Positions 16,833 through 27,244 of a stretch of 64,000 nt of DNA are shown one piece after another (the first letter of the stretch is position 1; each line of letters opens with the position of its first letter). A program made the position numbers and the translations under genes. Source of the stretch: an uncultured Actinomyces sp. (GTDB taxonomy: Bacteria; Actinomycetota; Actinomycetes; Actinomycetales; Actinomycetaceae); assembly GCA_902373545.1 (NCBI GenBank), contig CABKMZ010000003.1:1-64000 (forward strand), in the 5' to 3' direction. A model generated the notes under the pieces. It did not search any database. It was given only the letters and a program-made list of their open reading frames with translations, and was not told the origin of the DNA.

Positions 16833-19507
16833 GCAGCAATACGAACACCAAGCCCCGCGCTCAGCGCATCGACTCTCAGGACGAGGCCACCTCCGGCCCG
16901 CCCGTCAAGACTGACCGCCACTCGGTGCAGGAGCCCACGCAGCCGGGCACGCAGAGGGACCCCGGGCCGCGAGCTGACACGTACATGCCCAGGCTCAAGA
17001 CGACGCGCAACCGCCTGCTGACGATCACGCAGCGCTTCGCGTCCTTCCGCACGCGCATGCCGATGTGGTCGCTGGCGGTCCTCGCGGTCCTCTTCGTCGG
17101 ACCGGTCGCCGCCTTTGAGCCCGTCTTCGGCGGGGGAGTGGGCGCTATCGCCGCCGGCGCTGGCGTCGCGTGCGGCCTCGCGATCGCTTTCGCGTCGACC
17201 AAGTGGCGCTGGGACGCGATCACGACGGCCCTGGCCGTCCTGGCCACATACTTCCTGCTGGGCAGCGCCGCCGCCCTGCGCTCCGAAGCCCTCTTTGGCG
17301 TTCTGCCCACCGGCAAGACCCTCCAGGTCATGGTCCTGGGCTCCTTCCGCGCGTGGAAGGACCTGCTGACGCTGACCGCGCCCGTGTCCGCATACTCGGG
17401 CCCGGCCCTCGTGCCGTGGATGTGTGGCCTCCTGTTCGCGTCGGCGGCCGGATTGATCACGGCCCGCGCCGGTCGCGCCCTCCTGGGCTCCGTTCCGGTC
17501 ATCGTGATGGGCGCGATCGCCCTGTTCTTTGGCCTGTCCGGCCAGCCGCTGCCCGTGTGGTCGATCCTGATCTGGTGGGGCGTTCTGGCTGCCTGGTGGG
17601 CCGTGGCCGCCCAGTATCAGCGCATCACGCTGGGTCAGGACGTGCTCGTGGGCCGTTCCGGGACGCGCGGCACCGAGAACACACTCGGGCGCAGCTCCCG
17701 CTCCACCGTCTACGTGGGCACGCGCGTCGTCGGCGCTCTCCTCATGCTCGCGATCTCCGTGGGCATCGCCCTGCCCGCCGCCTCCTTCCTGGGTCGCTCG
17801 AGCACGCGCGTGGTCGGCCGCGACCTGGTCGAGCCGCCCCTGGACATTCAGGCCTACCCCTCGCCCATGGCCTCGTTCCGCCACTACACGACGGACCTGA
17901 AGGACGAGACGCTCATCACCGTCTCCGACCTGCCCGAGGGCCAGCGCGTGCGCATCGCCGCGATGGACGTCTACGACGGCACAACCTTCGGCATGTCCGA
18001 TACCCGAGGCGACGGCCACTCCGGCTACATCCCCGTCGAGACGACCATCCCCGGCCGCGCGGCCGGCGACGCGGTTGCGACCGTGTCGACGACCGGCATG
18101 TCCGGCCCGTGGGTGCCCGTCCTGGGAACCCCCTCGCAGCTCACCTTCAGCGGCGCGAACGCGGGCGCGCAGAAGGACGGCCTTTTCGTCGACACATGGG
18201 CCAACGCCGCGCTGACGACCGGGCCCACCGCGACGATGTCCTACGACGTGCGGACCACGTTCGCGCCCGCCGTGCGCGACGAGGACCTGTCCGCGCTGGC
18301 CGTCATGCCCAACACGTCGAAGGACACGCACGTGCCCGACGGCGTCGTCACCATGGCCTCGGACCTGACGCAGAACGCCTCGACCTCCCTGGGCGCGGCC
18401 CGCGCGATCGAGCACCACCTGTCGACCCACGGCTACTACCTCAATGAGAACACGCAGTTCTCGCGTCCCGGCGTGCGCGCCGACCGACTCGAGCGCATGC
18501 TCTCCGGCGACGAGAACCTGATCGGCGACGACCAGCAATACACGGCCCTCATGGCGCTGATGCTCCACCAGCTGGGCATCAACGCGCGCGTCGTCATGGG
18601 CGCCTACCCCGAGGGCGGCTCCCAGGGGGGCGCCGCCTCCCTGCGTGGCTCCGACATCCGCGCGTGGGTCGAGGTCGAGTTCGAGGGCGGCGTGTGGGCC
18701 GTTTTCGATCCCACGCCCCCGCGCGACCACACGCCCCAGACGCAGGTCCCCGAGCCTCGCAGCGTGCCGCGCCCGCAGGTCCTCCAGCCGCCGGAGCCCC
18801 CGGAAGCTCCGGCCGAGCTGCCGCCGACGACACGGGACCAAAACGCCGACCCCGTCAAGCCGCCCACCGATGGCTTCCCCTGGGGTGTCGTCGCAGGCGT
18901 CGCGGGCGGGTTGCTGCTGTTGCTCGTGCCCCCGCTGACGATCCTGGCCTACAAGGCCGCGCGCCGGCGCCACCGCCGCCGCTCCGCCGCCGCCAACGCG
19001 CTGATCGGCTCGTGGGATGAGGTCGTGGACCTGGCCGCCGACTCCGGCCTGTCCATCGAGGTTGGACGCACGCGCCAGGAGACCGCCTGGTCGCTGGCCT
19101 CGCAGTGGAACCTCGGCGAACACCCGGGCGACCCCTTCACCCTGGTGACGGGCGAAGTGCGCCACGGCGACGACGGATCGATCGACTCGGTTGAGTTCGA
19201 CGAGGCCTCGGCCACCAAGGGCCGTTACGTGATCGATGGGTGGAGCCGTTTCGGAGACGACGTGCCGACCCCGGTCGTCATCGCCCGCTACGCGGACGTC
19301 GCGGATTTCGCCTATCACGGTGCCTCGCGCGACCGCGCCCGCGACGCGTGGATGCAGGTGAACGACCTGCGCTCCCAGGTGGGCAAGAACGCCGGTTTCT
19401 TCCCGCGTATTCGCCACGCGTTGTCCCTGCGCTCGCTGCGTATGCGCCGTAAACTGCGTCTGAGCGCAGCGGTTGCGCGCACGATGCAGGAGGGCGGCGA
19501 GAAGTGA
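16829..19507 (+). CDS. Transglutaminase-fold membrane protein, copy 1 (catalytic Cys and His replaced)
   Basis: An 892-residue protein of the TgpA type: a hydrophilic N-terminus, about six membrane segments (residues about 75-340), an extracytoplasmic transglutaminase-like core, a Pro-rich linker, another membrane segment at about 690-712 and a cytosolic tail. The core aligns without gaps to the family pattern GxCE-F-A...LR-LGIPARVV, but the Cys position is Asp568 and the HAWVEV position is Arg611 (DIRAWVEV). The later DPTP is kept. It is therefore probably not a working transamidase or protease. It corresponds to tgm of the PFNA cluster. It overlaps both the DUF58 gene and the kinase gene by 4 bp. 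Confidence 0.85.
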   Translation: MSSNTNTKPRAQRIDSQDEATSGPPVKTDRHSVQEPTQPGTQRDPGPRADTYMPRLKTTRNRLLTITQRFASFRTRMPMWSLAVLAVLFVGPVAAFEPVFGGGVGAIAAGAGVACGLAIAFASTKWRWDAITTALAVLATYFLLGSAAALRSEALFGVLPTGKTLQVMVLGSFRAWKDLLTLTAPVSAYSGPALVPWMCGLLFASAAGLITARAGRALLGSVPVIVMGAIALFFGLSGQPLPVWSILIWWGVLAAWWAVAAQYQRITLGQDVLVGRSGTRGTENTLGRSSRSTVYVGTRVVGALLMLAISVGIALPAASFLGRSSTRVVGRDLVEPPLDIQAYPSPMASFRHYTTDLKDETLITVSDLPEGQRVRIAAMDVYDGTTFGMSDTRGDGHSGYIPVETTIPGRAAGDAVATVSTTGMSGPWVPVLGTPSQLTFSGANAGAQKDGLFVDTWANAALTTGPTATMSYDVRTTFAPAVRDEDLSALAVMPNTSKDTHVPDGVVTMASDLTQNASTSLGAARAIEHHLSTHGYYLNENTQFSRPGVRADRLERMLSGDENLIGDDQQYTALMALMLHQLGINARVVMGAYPEGGSQGGAASLRGSDIRAWVEVEFEGGVWAVFDPTPPRDHTPQTQVPEPRSVPRPQVLQPPEPPEAPAELPPTTRDQNADPVKPPTDGFPWGVVAGVAGGLLLLLVPPLTILAYKAARRRHRRRSAAANALIGSWDEVVDLAADSGLSIEVGRTRQETAWSLASQWNLGEHPGDPFTLVTGEVRHGDDGSIDSVEFDEASATKGRYVIDGWSRFGDDVPTPVVIARYADVADFAYHGASRDRARDAWMQVNDLRSQVGKNAGFFPRIRHALSLRSLRMRRKLRLSAAVARTMQEGGEK

Positions 19508-21036
19508 GTCCAGCGGTCGCGGGCATGCGTGGCCCCCAGATCCCAGGTTTCCGATGGGTGCGCCCTCTGGGGCAGGGCGGTTTCGCCGACGTATTCTTGT
19601 ACCGACAGGAGCTGCCCAGCCGTGACGTGGCGATCAAGGTCGTGCGCGCGCAGGGCGACGAGCGTGGCACCCTCGAGCTGCACCGCGAGGCCGACGCGAT
19701 GACGCTGCTGGCCGGGCACCCCTCGGTTGTCGAGCTGCACGGCGTGGGCACCACCGCGGATGGGCGCGCCTACCTGGTCATGGAGTACTGTCCGGTCGCG
19801 GATCTGCTCACGCAGGTGCGCGCCCGGCCGATGTCCCTGGAGACGGCGCTGGAGACGATGATCAAGGTCTGCGGCGTCGTGGAGATGTTCCACCGCCAGG
19901 GCTACGTGCATCGCGACATCAAGCCGTCGAACATCATGCTGGACGCCTACGGCAAGCCTGTTCTCGCAGACTTTGGCGTGGCCTCGAGGATAGGCAAGTT
20001 GGAGGTTGGCGCCTTCGACGGTTTCTCGGTGCTGTGGGCGCCCCCGGAGCAGCAGGACGTCAATTCCCCTGCGGCACCGACGCAGGACGTGTGGGCGTTG
20101 GCCTCGACGATGTGGACGTTTATTACGGGCCGCAGCCCCTTTGAGGACCCGATTGGTGACAACTCGGCGGCGTCGATCGCCAACCGTGTCCAGCGTGGGC
20201 GTATGCGCGGCCTGGGGCGCGCGGATGCCCCGCCGGAGCTGGAGCGCGTGCTGCGCGCGGCGATGGCGATTAACCCGGATGAACGCACCCCCACGGCTAT
20301 GGCGTTTGGCCAGGGCCTCCAGCGCGTCCAGAAGGAGCTGGGCTACGCGCGCACCGAGATGGAGATCAAGGAGAAGCGTTCCAAGAGCACCGCCGCTCCC
20401 TCCGGCGACCAGAAGACGCGCCTGCGTGGCGCCCCCGTCATCGACCCGGATAAGACGCGCATGCGCTCGTCGTTCTACTCCTTCGAGGGTGGGGCGGGCT
20501 CGGGTGGCGTCGAGGCCGTGGCTGATTCCTGGAAGATCGATCGCTCCGCCCAGGCGGCCGAGGCCTCGGCTGGGCGCGTGGTCGACGATCCGTCCGCCTC
20601 CAAGCGGGGCATGAGCCCCGTGGCGGCCGTGGGGTTGGCGCTGCTGGCTGCGGTGATTGCCGCCGGCCTGGTGGTGGGCATCTTGCGCGGCGAGGGCACC
20701 TTCACGCGCATCACCCCCGAGTCCGAGTCGACGACTGCGTCGGCGGGCGCGGGTGACCCATTGGGATCGGCGCCGCCGGAAGTGACGCAGCTGACGGGCG
20801 TGTATGCGGGCGGAACTGTGACGTGGACGTGGACGCTGCCCGATGGCCTAGCCAAGGCAGATGTGACCTACTCCTATGAAGCGACGAATCCGTCGGACAC
20901 GACGCGCGGCAGCGTCGAGGAGGCGACGGTGAGTGTGGATGCGGTCGCCGGCGAAAACTGCATGGAAATCTCTACGGTCTCACGTTCGTCCGGGCGCATG
21001 TCTGATCCCATGCGGGCGTGCGTGACCGTTCCCTGA
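19504..21036 (+). CDS. Membrane Ser/Thr protein kinase with short ectodomain, copy 1
   Basis: A 510-residue Hanks-type kinase. It has Gly loop GQGGFADV, ATP-site Lys45 (VAIK), catalytic loop HRDIKPSN with Asp138, DFG at 156-158 and APPEQ, so all core residues are present. After a charged juxtamembrane region there is one membrane segment at about 373-396 and an extracellular domain of roughly 110 residues. The ectodomain lacks PASTA repeats; it has a WTW strand and two Cys near the C-terminus, resembling one FN3 domain. The GTG start overlaps the previous stop (GTGA). It corresponds to pkb2 of the PFNA cluster. Confidence 0.92.
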   Translation: MSPAVAGMRGPQIPGFRWVRPLGQGGFADVFLYRQELPSRDVAIKVVRAQGDERGTLELHREADAMTLLAGHPSVVELHGVGTTADGRAYLVMEYCPVADLLTQVRARPMSLETALETMIKVCGVVEMFHRQGYVHRDIKPSNIMLDAYGKPVLADFGVASRIGKLEVGAFDGFSVLWAPPEQQDVNSPAAPTQDVWALASTMWTFITGRSPFEDPIGDNSAASIANRVQRGRMRGLGRADAPPELERVLRAAMAINPDERTPTAMAFGQGLQRVQKELGYARTEMEIKEKRSKSTAAPSGDQKTRLRGAPVIDPDKTRMRSSFYSFEGGAGSGGVEAVADSWKIDRSAQAAEASAGRVVDDPSASKRGMSPVAAVGLALLAAVIAAGLVVGILRGEGTFTRITPESESTTASAGAGDPLGSAPPEVTQLTGVYAGGTVTWTWTLPDGLAKADVTYSYEATNPSDTTRGSVEEATVSVDAVAGENCMEISTVSRSSGRMSDPMRACVTVP

Positions 21037-21096
21037 CCAACCGGGTGGATCTTTCCGGCGCGTAGCACGTCACGCTTTCAGCCTATGCTTATGCGG

Positions 21097-21102
21097 TAGG
21101 CT
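21097..21102 (+). promoter_or_regulatory. Possible -10 box TAGGCT for the second module
   Basis: TAGGCT lies in the 89-nt gap between kinase 1 and the second giant FN3 gene, 23 nt before the earliest GTG start at 21126. It would let module 2 be transcribed separately from module 1. No convincing -35 is seen. Confidence 0.4.
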
Positions 21103-21125
21103 GGTCGAAAACCTGTACCTCCAAG

Positions 21126-24100
21126 GTGTTAGTTGTCGGGAAAGTGGTGAGCGTCGTGGCGAAAAGTGACCGCATGATGCACCTGTTGCGTCGGGCGACG
21201 CGTCGCTTCCCTGCCATCACCGTTGTGCTCCTGACGGCCGTCCTTGTTCTTGTCGCCTTCCTGCATCGGGGCATCGAGGTCACCGAACTCGACGTGGACG
21301 ACGGCGGCATCTGGGTCGCGAAGGGCGCGGACCTGTCGCTGGGCCACCTCAACTACGACGCGCTGACCTTCGACGGATTCGTGTCGACCCCCAGCGCCCA
21401 GGTCGCCCTCGGGCAGGACGGGCGCACCGTGACAATCGGCGACGAGACAACCCATTCCGTGGCCTCCGTCGATGTCGCCGCCATGAAGCTGGGCGGAGCA
21501 AGCACCGTTCCAGAGGGCTCGCGCGTCGTTCAGGGCGCCTCGACGATCGCAGTCCTGGACTCACTGGCCGGCTACCTGTGGGTGGGAGAGGCCAATCGTC
21601 CCGACGCCATCAAGTACGAGGACACCTCGGCCATCGCCGACGGCCTAGCCGGCGGCATCGTGACCGTCTCAACCGGCGGCACTGTCTTCGCCTACGCGCC
21701 GCAGTACGCCACGCTCACCACGGTCACCCGTGCGGGCTCGACGTGGTCCACCACCAAGGCGACCCTCAGCGGCATGTCGGTGGGCGACGACCTGTCTATC
21801 ACCGCCGTGGGTGATAAACCCGTCATCTACGACGCGACGACCAACACGCTCGTCCTGCCGGGCGGGCGCACCCGCGCCCTCGACGCCGACGGTCTTGCAC
21901 CCGGCGCGGTCCTCCAGATGCCCGGGCCGGCCTCGTCCTCCGTGCTCCTGGCGACACCGGACTCCCTGGTGAGCGTCCCCCTCAACGGCTCCGCCCCCAC
22001 GGTGACCCCCGCGCAGGAGGGCACCTCCATCTCGGGTACCCCGGCCCCGCCCGCCTTCCACCAGGGCTGCGCGTACGGCGCCTGGTCCTCCTCGGGCGCG
22101 GCGCTGCGTCAATGCGAGTCCGGCCTGACCCGCTACACGAGCGTCGAGCGCCTGGCCGCCTCCAAGCACCCCCTCTTCCGCGTCAACCGCACCCGCATCG
22201 TCCTCAACGACATCGAGGACGGGACCGTGTGGCTGCCCGAACGCGACATGATCATGATCGACACCTGGGACGAGGACAACCCCGACGAGTCCCAGTCCTC
22301 CTCCGAGGATCAAAACCCCGACCTGCTCGAAGAGATCAGCGACCCCAAGCGCGACCAGAAGAACACGCCGCCCACCGCCGTCGACGACGAGTTCGGCGTG
22401 CGGCCCGGCAAATCAACGCTCCTGCCCGTCCTCCAAAACGACTCCGACTCCGACGGCGACGTGCTCACCGCCGAGCCGATGTCCCAGCCTTCCTTCGGCT
22501 CCGTCGTCGTCACGCGCGGCGGACGCGCCCTACAGATCACAGGCGTCGCCGACGACGCGGAAGGCTCCAGCTCCTTCACCTACTCCGCGTCCGACGGCCT
22601 GGCCTCGGCGACCGCGAACGTCTCCCTGCGCGTCCACCCCTGGAGCGAAAACGCCGGGCCCAAGCGCGTCCACGACGCCAGCGTCAAACTCGGCGCGGGC
22701 GCCCAAATCGAATACAACGTGCTGGCCGATTGGATCGACCCCGACGGTGACCAGATCTTCCTCGAGCGCGCCGAGGGCTCCGAGGGACTGTCGGTCCAGT
22801 TCTCCGAGGACGGGACCGTCTCGATCCACGACCTCGGCGGCGGCCCCGGGCCTCGTCAGGTCACCCTGTCCGTGTCCGACGGCTGGATCACCACTGAGGG
22901 CGAGCTCACCGTCCTCGTGCAGGAAAACGGCAACATCGCGCCCATCGCGAACGCGGACTTCTACGTCACGCGCGTCTCCGAACCCCTCATCGTCGCGCCC
23001 CTGGCCAACGACACCGACCCCAACGGGGACGTGCTCGCGCTGACCAAGGTGTCGACCGCGCCCGCCTCGACGACCCTCGTGCCCGACCTGGATCTGGGCA
23101 CCGTGACTTTCACGGCCTCGCAGGTGGGCTCCTACGAGTTCACCTACACCGTCAGTGACGGGCCCGAGGCCGTCGTCGGCGTCGTGCGCGTCGACGTCGT
23201 ATCGGGCGACGAGCATGCGGCCCCCGTCGCCGAGGACGATATCGCCATCCTGCCCTCCGGCGGCTCCGCCCTGGTCGCGCCCCTGGCCAACGACACCGAC
23301 CCCTCCGGCGGCGTCCTCGTCGTCCAGTCCATCGAGGTCGACTCAGACTCGGGCATCGAGGTCGCCCTCATCGACCGCCACCTCCTGCGGGTGACGGCCC
23401 CGGCAGGCCTCGACGACGTCGCGCGATTCACCTACACCGTCTCGAACGGCTCCGGCTCGGCCACGGCCTCGGTCGCGGTCATCCCGACGCTCGCCAAGGA
23501 CGACCGCGCCCCCCTCGAACTACAAAACGACTCCGCGAAGGTGCGCGTGGGCGACATCGCCTCGATCCCGGTCCTGGCGAACGACCACTCCCCGTCGGGC
23601 CTGGCGATGAGCGTCTCCTCGACCCTGTCGGGCACGGTCGACTCCGTCTACGGCCACGCCTTCGTCACCGGAAACCTGGTGCGCTTCGAGGCCTTGGACA
23701 CGACCGGCCGCGTCGACGTGACCTACACGGTCACGGACTCGGCCGGCAATACGGCCAGCGCCGTCGCGAGCTTCAACGTGATCGGCGCCGACCAGGCGAA
23801 CTCCGCGCCCCAGCCCAAGGCGCTGACGGCCTGGGCCAGCGCCGGGCAGACCATGCGCATCCCCGTGCCCCTCAACGGCATCGACCCCGACGGTGACTCG
23901 GTGACCCTGGTTGGTATCGACCAGCCGCCGACAATGGGCACGGCCACGCTGGGCACCGAATGGATCGAATACACGCCCGGCGAGAACGCGTCCGGCACGG
24001 ACGTCTTCACCTACACGGTCGAGGACCGCCTGGGCCGCCAGGCCAAGGCCCGCGTGCGCGTGGGCGTCGCCCCGCCCTCCGAACTCAACCACAACCCCGT

Positions 24101-27100
24101 GGCCCTGCCCGACGTCATCAAGGCCAGGCCCTCGCGCACGGTCGAGGTCAACGTCCTGTCCAACGACGTCGACCCCGACGGCGACACGTTGAAGCTACGC
24201 GAGGGATCCCTGGAATCCTCCAACGACCAGGTCAGCGCCACCGTCGTGTCCCCGACGTCCGTGTCCATCACGACCCCCGCGCAGACCAACCCCTTCGTCG
24301 TCACCTACGTCGTCGAGGACGGACGAGGTGGCTCCGCGACCGGTCAGCTGACCGTCAACGTCGAGACCGACGCGCCCCTCATGGCGCCGATCGCTCGCGA
24401 CGACGTGGTCTCCCTGTCCGACGTGCCGCGCGACGGCGCCCCGGTCACGGTGAACGTGCTGGCAAACGACGAGGACCCCGACGGCTCCCTCGCCGACCTG
24501 TCGATCGCGTCGAACGCCGACGGAGTCAGCGTGGACAACACGGCCCACACGGTGACGGTGACCCCCGAGACGGACCGGCGCCTCGTCGTCTACTCGATCA
24601 CGGATCAGGACGGCCTGTCCTCCTCGGCCGTCGTCTCGGTGCCCGGCGCGCAACGCAAGGTCCCCGCCGTTAACCCCTCGCGCATCCCGATCCGCCTCAA
24701 GGCGGGTGAGACGAAGACGCTGACGCTGGACGACTACGTGCTGGTCAAGCGCGACGCGCACGCCTACATCCGCGACACGTCGACCGTGCGCGGGGGCGCC
24801 GGCCTGACGAACCTGAACGCGGACGAAAGCTCGATCTCCTTCACGGTCGAAGCCAGCTACGTGGGTAAGACCTACATCAACGTGGAGGTTTTCGACGGGC
24901 GTGAGGGCGACGACTCCGCGACCTCCGCGTCGCTGACGCTGCCGATCCAGGTCGAGGCCACCCAGAACCACCCGCCGACGATCACGCCGACGGTCATCCG
25001 CGTCGCATCGGGCGAAGAGACGACCGTGGACCTGCCGCTCATGGTCAGCGACCCCGATACCCCAGACCCGGCCTCGTTCACCTACCGGGTGTCCGACATC
25101 CCCTCGGGAATCACCGTCGCCCAGTCCTCCGATACACAGCTGCGTGTCAGCGCAGCGGCCGGTACGAAGTCCGGTACGGCGGGCTCGCTGACGCTGAGCG
25201 TCGACGACGGATCGGGGGCCGCGGTCAGCGCGAAGGTGCCGATCGAGGTCGTCGCCTCGACGCGCCCGCTCATCCAGACCTCGCTCGCGCAGATCATCGC
25301 CGACGCCGGGTCCACCGTGAACGTCGACCTGACGCAGTACACGACCAACCCGTTCCCGGATACGCCGATCACGATCCAGCGCGCCACCGTCGAGGTCGGC
25401 GAGGGCACCGTGGACCCCCAGGGCACGGTCCTGGCCGTGAGTCCGCGCGCGGGCTTCCACGGGAACATGGTGATCGTCTACCGGGTCATGGACAAGACAC
25501 TGGAGTCCTCGCGTACCGTCGAGGGGCGAGTCTCGGTGACCGTGCGCGACCGTCCCAACGCCCCTGAGAACGTTCATGCCACCGCGACGGGTCCGGGACG
25601 CGCCTCCGTGTCCTTCACACCCGGCGCCGACAACGGCGCGCGCATCACCGAATACCTGGTGACGAGCTCGCATGGGGGCACCACGAAGTGCGAGCAGACC
25701 GTGTGCGACGTGAGCGGTCTGACCAACGGCGAGCGGCACTCCTTCACGGTCGTCGCGCGCAACGCGGTGGGCGACTCCGACGCGTCCGCCCCCTCCAGCG
25801 AGGTCCTCGTTGACGTGACGCCGGAGCGCATGAGCACGCCGTCGTTGTCCCCCGGTGATGGGTCACTGGACGTGACGTGGAGTGCGCCCAACAACGAGGG
25901 CTCCCCGATTACCTCCTACGAGATCACGCTCAACGGCAGCGACGGCTCTACCCGCCAGGAGAGCGCGGGGGCCGGCCTGACGAAGACGACGGTGAGCAAC
26001 CTTGAGAACGGTGTCACCTACTATGTGTCGATCGTTGCGCGCAACAATGCCGAGAAGCAGGCCGAGTGGTCGGAGAAGGCCACCGGCACGCCGCACGGTA
26101 AACCCGACACGCCCAGCAACGTGGGCCTTGAGCACGTGGGGTCCTCGCGTGACGGATCCACCGGTTCCGTCGTGATCTCCTGGTCTCTGGGCAAGTCCGG
26201 TGGCAGCGACTGGGGGCCGACGACCGTGACCGTGGACAACAAGCCCAAGACGGTTGACGGTGGCACCACCTCCGTTCAGTTCGACGGGGTTTCGGCCAGC
26301 TCCTCGCTGACCGTCAACGTCGACGTATCGAACGCGGAGGGCGACCACGCCTCCTCGGGAGACAAGTCGTTCTCGCTGCTCACCGTCCCCATGCCGATCA
26401 GCGCCCCGAGGCTGGAGGGCACCGGCTATGCCGGTCAGCTGCGGGTCTCGGGCCTCAGTAAGGCCGCGGGGAACGGATTCTCCAGCTCCGAGCTGACCCT
26501 GCGCTACGCCTCGACGTCCGACGGCTGTTCCTCCGGCTCGGAGATCAGCGACGGCGCGGTGATCGAGGGCAGCGGCATCTCGGCGCGCACCTACTACTTC
26601 TGCCAGGTCGGGACCGCGACCTCGGGCACCCCGGTGTCCTCGAGCCCCGTGTCCGCGCAGGGTCAGCCGACTGCTCCTCCGAACGTGTCGGGCGTGACGA
26701 TCGCGAAGGCGGGTCCGGGAGCAGTGACGGTCAACGTCGCCGTCGCCGAGGCCTACCCGGCCATCACGTCGATGACGGTGACCGTGGGCGGAAAGACGGT
26801 CACGATGACGGGACGCACGAGCGAGACAGTGACGGGCCTGACCGAGGGTGCCTCGGTGAGTGCCCACGTCGTGGCCAAGAACAGCGAGGGCGAGGCCTCG
26901 GCTGACTCGACCTCGACGACGACCGAGCTGAGTGTGTCCCCGACGTGGGTCGAGACCTGCTCGCCGGACGTGGCCACCCAGGTGCCTGGCGGGCAGACGT
27001 GCCACACGTTCTCCCTGTCCGCGCCCGGTTACGTCTCCGACGTGTCGGTGCCGCACGTGTGTCAGGTTTCCTCCGACGTGGACCCCGCGCGTCAATACAG

Positions 27101-27209
27101 CGTCGTCGTGGATGGTCCCAGCGTTGAGTCGGGAGTCGCGACGTTGGCGGGCTCCCAGATCGCCATGAGGGGCAAGGTCGTGGTGCACAGCTGCGAGCCG
27201 CGCCGATAG
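21126..27209 (+). CDS. Giant membrane-anchored Ig-like/FN3 repeat protein, copy 2
   Basis: A 2027-residue paralog of the protein at 8428 with the same order: basic N-terminus, membrane segment (about 29-46), propeller-like domain with DDGGIWV and GCAYGAW, a series of NDxDxDGD Ig/cadherin-like repeats, FN3 domains, and a C-terminal module with four Cys at matching places. The start is uncertain. GTG 21126 gives the longest form, but GTG 21156 has GGTGAG just upstream and gives an N-terminus of similar length to copy 1. The gene is followed after 35 nt directly by DUF58; no MoxR gene intervenes. Confidence 0.83.
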   Translation: MLVVGKVVSVVAKSDRMMHLLRRATRRFPAITVVLLTAVLVLVAFLHRGIEVTELDVDDGGIWVAKGADLSLGHLNYDALTFDGFVSTPSAQVALGQDGRTVTIGDETTHSVASVDVAAMKLGGASTVPEGSRVVQGASTIAVLDSLAGYLWVGEANRPDAIKYEDTSAIADGLAGGIVTVSTGGTVFAYAPQYATLTTVTRAGSTWSTTKATLSGMSVGDDLSITAVGDKPVIYDATTNTLVLPGGRTRALDADGLAPGAVLQMPGPASSSVLLATPDSLVSVPLNGSAPTVTPAQEGTSISGTPAPPAFHQGCAYGAWSSSGAALRQCESGLTRYTSVERLAASKHPLFRVNRTRIVLNDIEDGTVWLPERDMIMIDTWDEDNPDESQSSSEDQNPDLLEEISDPKRDQKNTPPTAVDDEFGVRPGKSTLLPVLQNDSDSDGDVLTAEPMSQPSFGSVVVTRGGRALQITGVADDAEGSSSFTYSASDGLASATANVSLRVHPWSENAGPKRVHDASVKLGAGAQIEYNVLADWIDPDGDQIFLERAEGSEGLSVQFSEDGTVSIHDLGGGPGPRQVTLSVSDGWITTEGELTVLVQENGNIAPIANADFYVTRVSEPLIVAPLANDTDPNGDVLALTKVSTAPASTTLVPDLDLGTVTFTASQVGSYEFTYTVSDGPEAVVGVVRVDVVSGDEHAAPVAEDDIAILPSGGSALVAPLANDTDPSGGVLVVQSIEVDSDSGIEVALIDRHLLRVTAPAGLDDVARFTYTVSNGSGSATASVAVIPTLAKDDRAPLELQNDSAKVRVGDIASIPVLANDHSPSGLAMSVSSTLSGTVDSVYGHAFVTGNLVRFEALDTTGRVDVTYTVTDSAGNTASAVASFNVIGADQANSAPQPKALTAWASAGQTMRIPVPLNGIDPDGDSVTLVGIDQPPTMGTATLGTEWIEYTPGENASGTDVFTYTVEDRLGRQAKARVRVGVAPPSELNHNPVALPDVIKARPSRTVEVNVLSNDVDPDGDTLKLREGSLESSNDQVSATVVSPTSVSITTPAQTNPFVVTYVVEDGRGGSATGQLTVNVETDAPLMAPIARDDVVSLSDVPRDGAPVTVNVLANDEDPDGSLADLSIASNADGVSVDNTAHTVTVTPETDRRLVVYSITDQDGLSSSAVVSVPGAQRKVPAVNPSRIPIRLKAGETKTLTLDDYVLVKRDAHAYIRDTSTVRGGAGLTNLNADESSISFTVEASYVGKTYINVEVFDGREGDDSATSASLTLPIQVEATQNHPPTITPTVIRVASGEETTVDLPLMVSDPDTPDPASFTYRVSDIPSGITVAQSSDTQLRVSAAAGTKSGTAGSLTLSVDDGSGAAVSAKVPIEVVASTRPLIQTSLAQIIADAGSTVNVDLTQYTTNPFPDTPITIQRATVEVGEGTVDPQGTVLAVSPRAGFHGNMVIVYRVMDKTLESSRTVEGRVSVTVRDRPNAPENVHATATGPGRASVSFTPGADNGARITEYLVTSSHGGTTKCEQTVCDVSGLTNGERHSFTVVARNAVGDSDASAPSSEVLVDVTPERMSTPSLSPGDGSLDVTWSAPNNEGSPITSYEITLNGSDGSTRQESAGAGLTKTTVSNLENGVTYYVSIVARNNAEKQAEWSEKATGTPHGKPDTPSNVGLEHVGSSRDGSTGSVVISWSLGKSGGSDWGPTTVTVDNKPKTVDGGTTSVQFDGVSASSSLTVNVDVSNAEGDHASSGDKSFSLLTVPMPISAPRLEGTGYAGQLRVSGLSKAAGNGFSSSELTLRYASTSDGCSSGSEISDGAVIEGSGISARTYYFCQVGTATSGTPVSSSPVSAQGQPTAPPNVSGVTIAKAGPGAVTVNVAVAEAYPAITSMTVTVGGKTVTMTGRTSETVTGLTEGASVSAHVVAKNSEGEASADSTSTTTELSVSPTWVETCSPDVATQVPGGQTCHTFSLSAPGYVSDVSVPHVCQVSSDVDPARQYSVVVDGPSVESGVATLAGSQIAMRGKVVVHSCEPRR

Positions 27210-27244
27210 TAGTCACGCCGAGGAGAAACGATGGGAGGAACGTC

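Noticed and set aside
16607-19417. A 936-codon open frame antisense to the transglutaminase-fold gene
   Set aside because: It mirrors a clear conserved gene and has Arg/His/Gly-biased composition typical of shadow frames. Similar long antisense frames at 9985-11535, 12445-14403 and 24195-25739 were dropped for the same reason.
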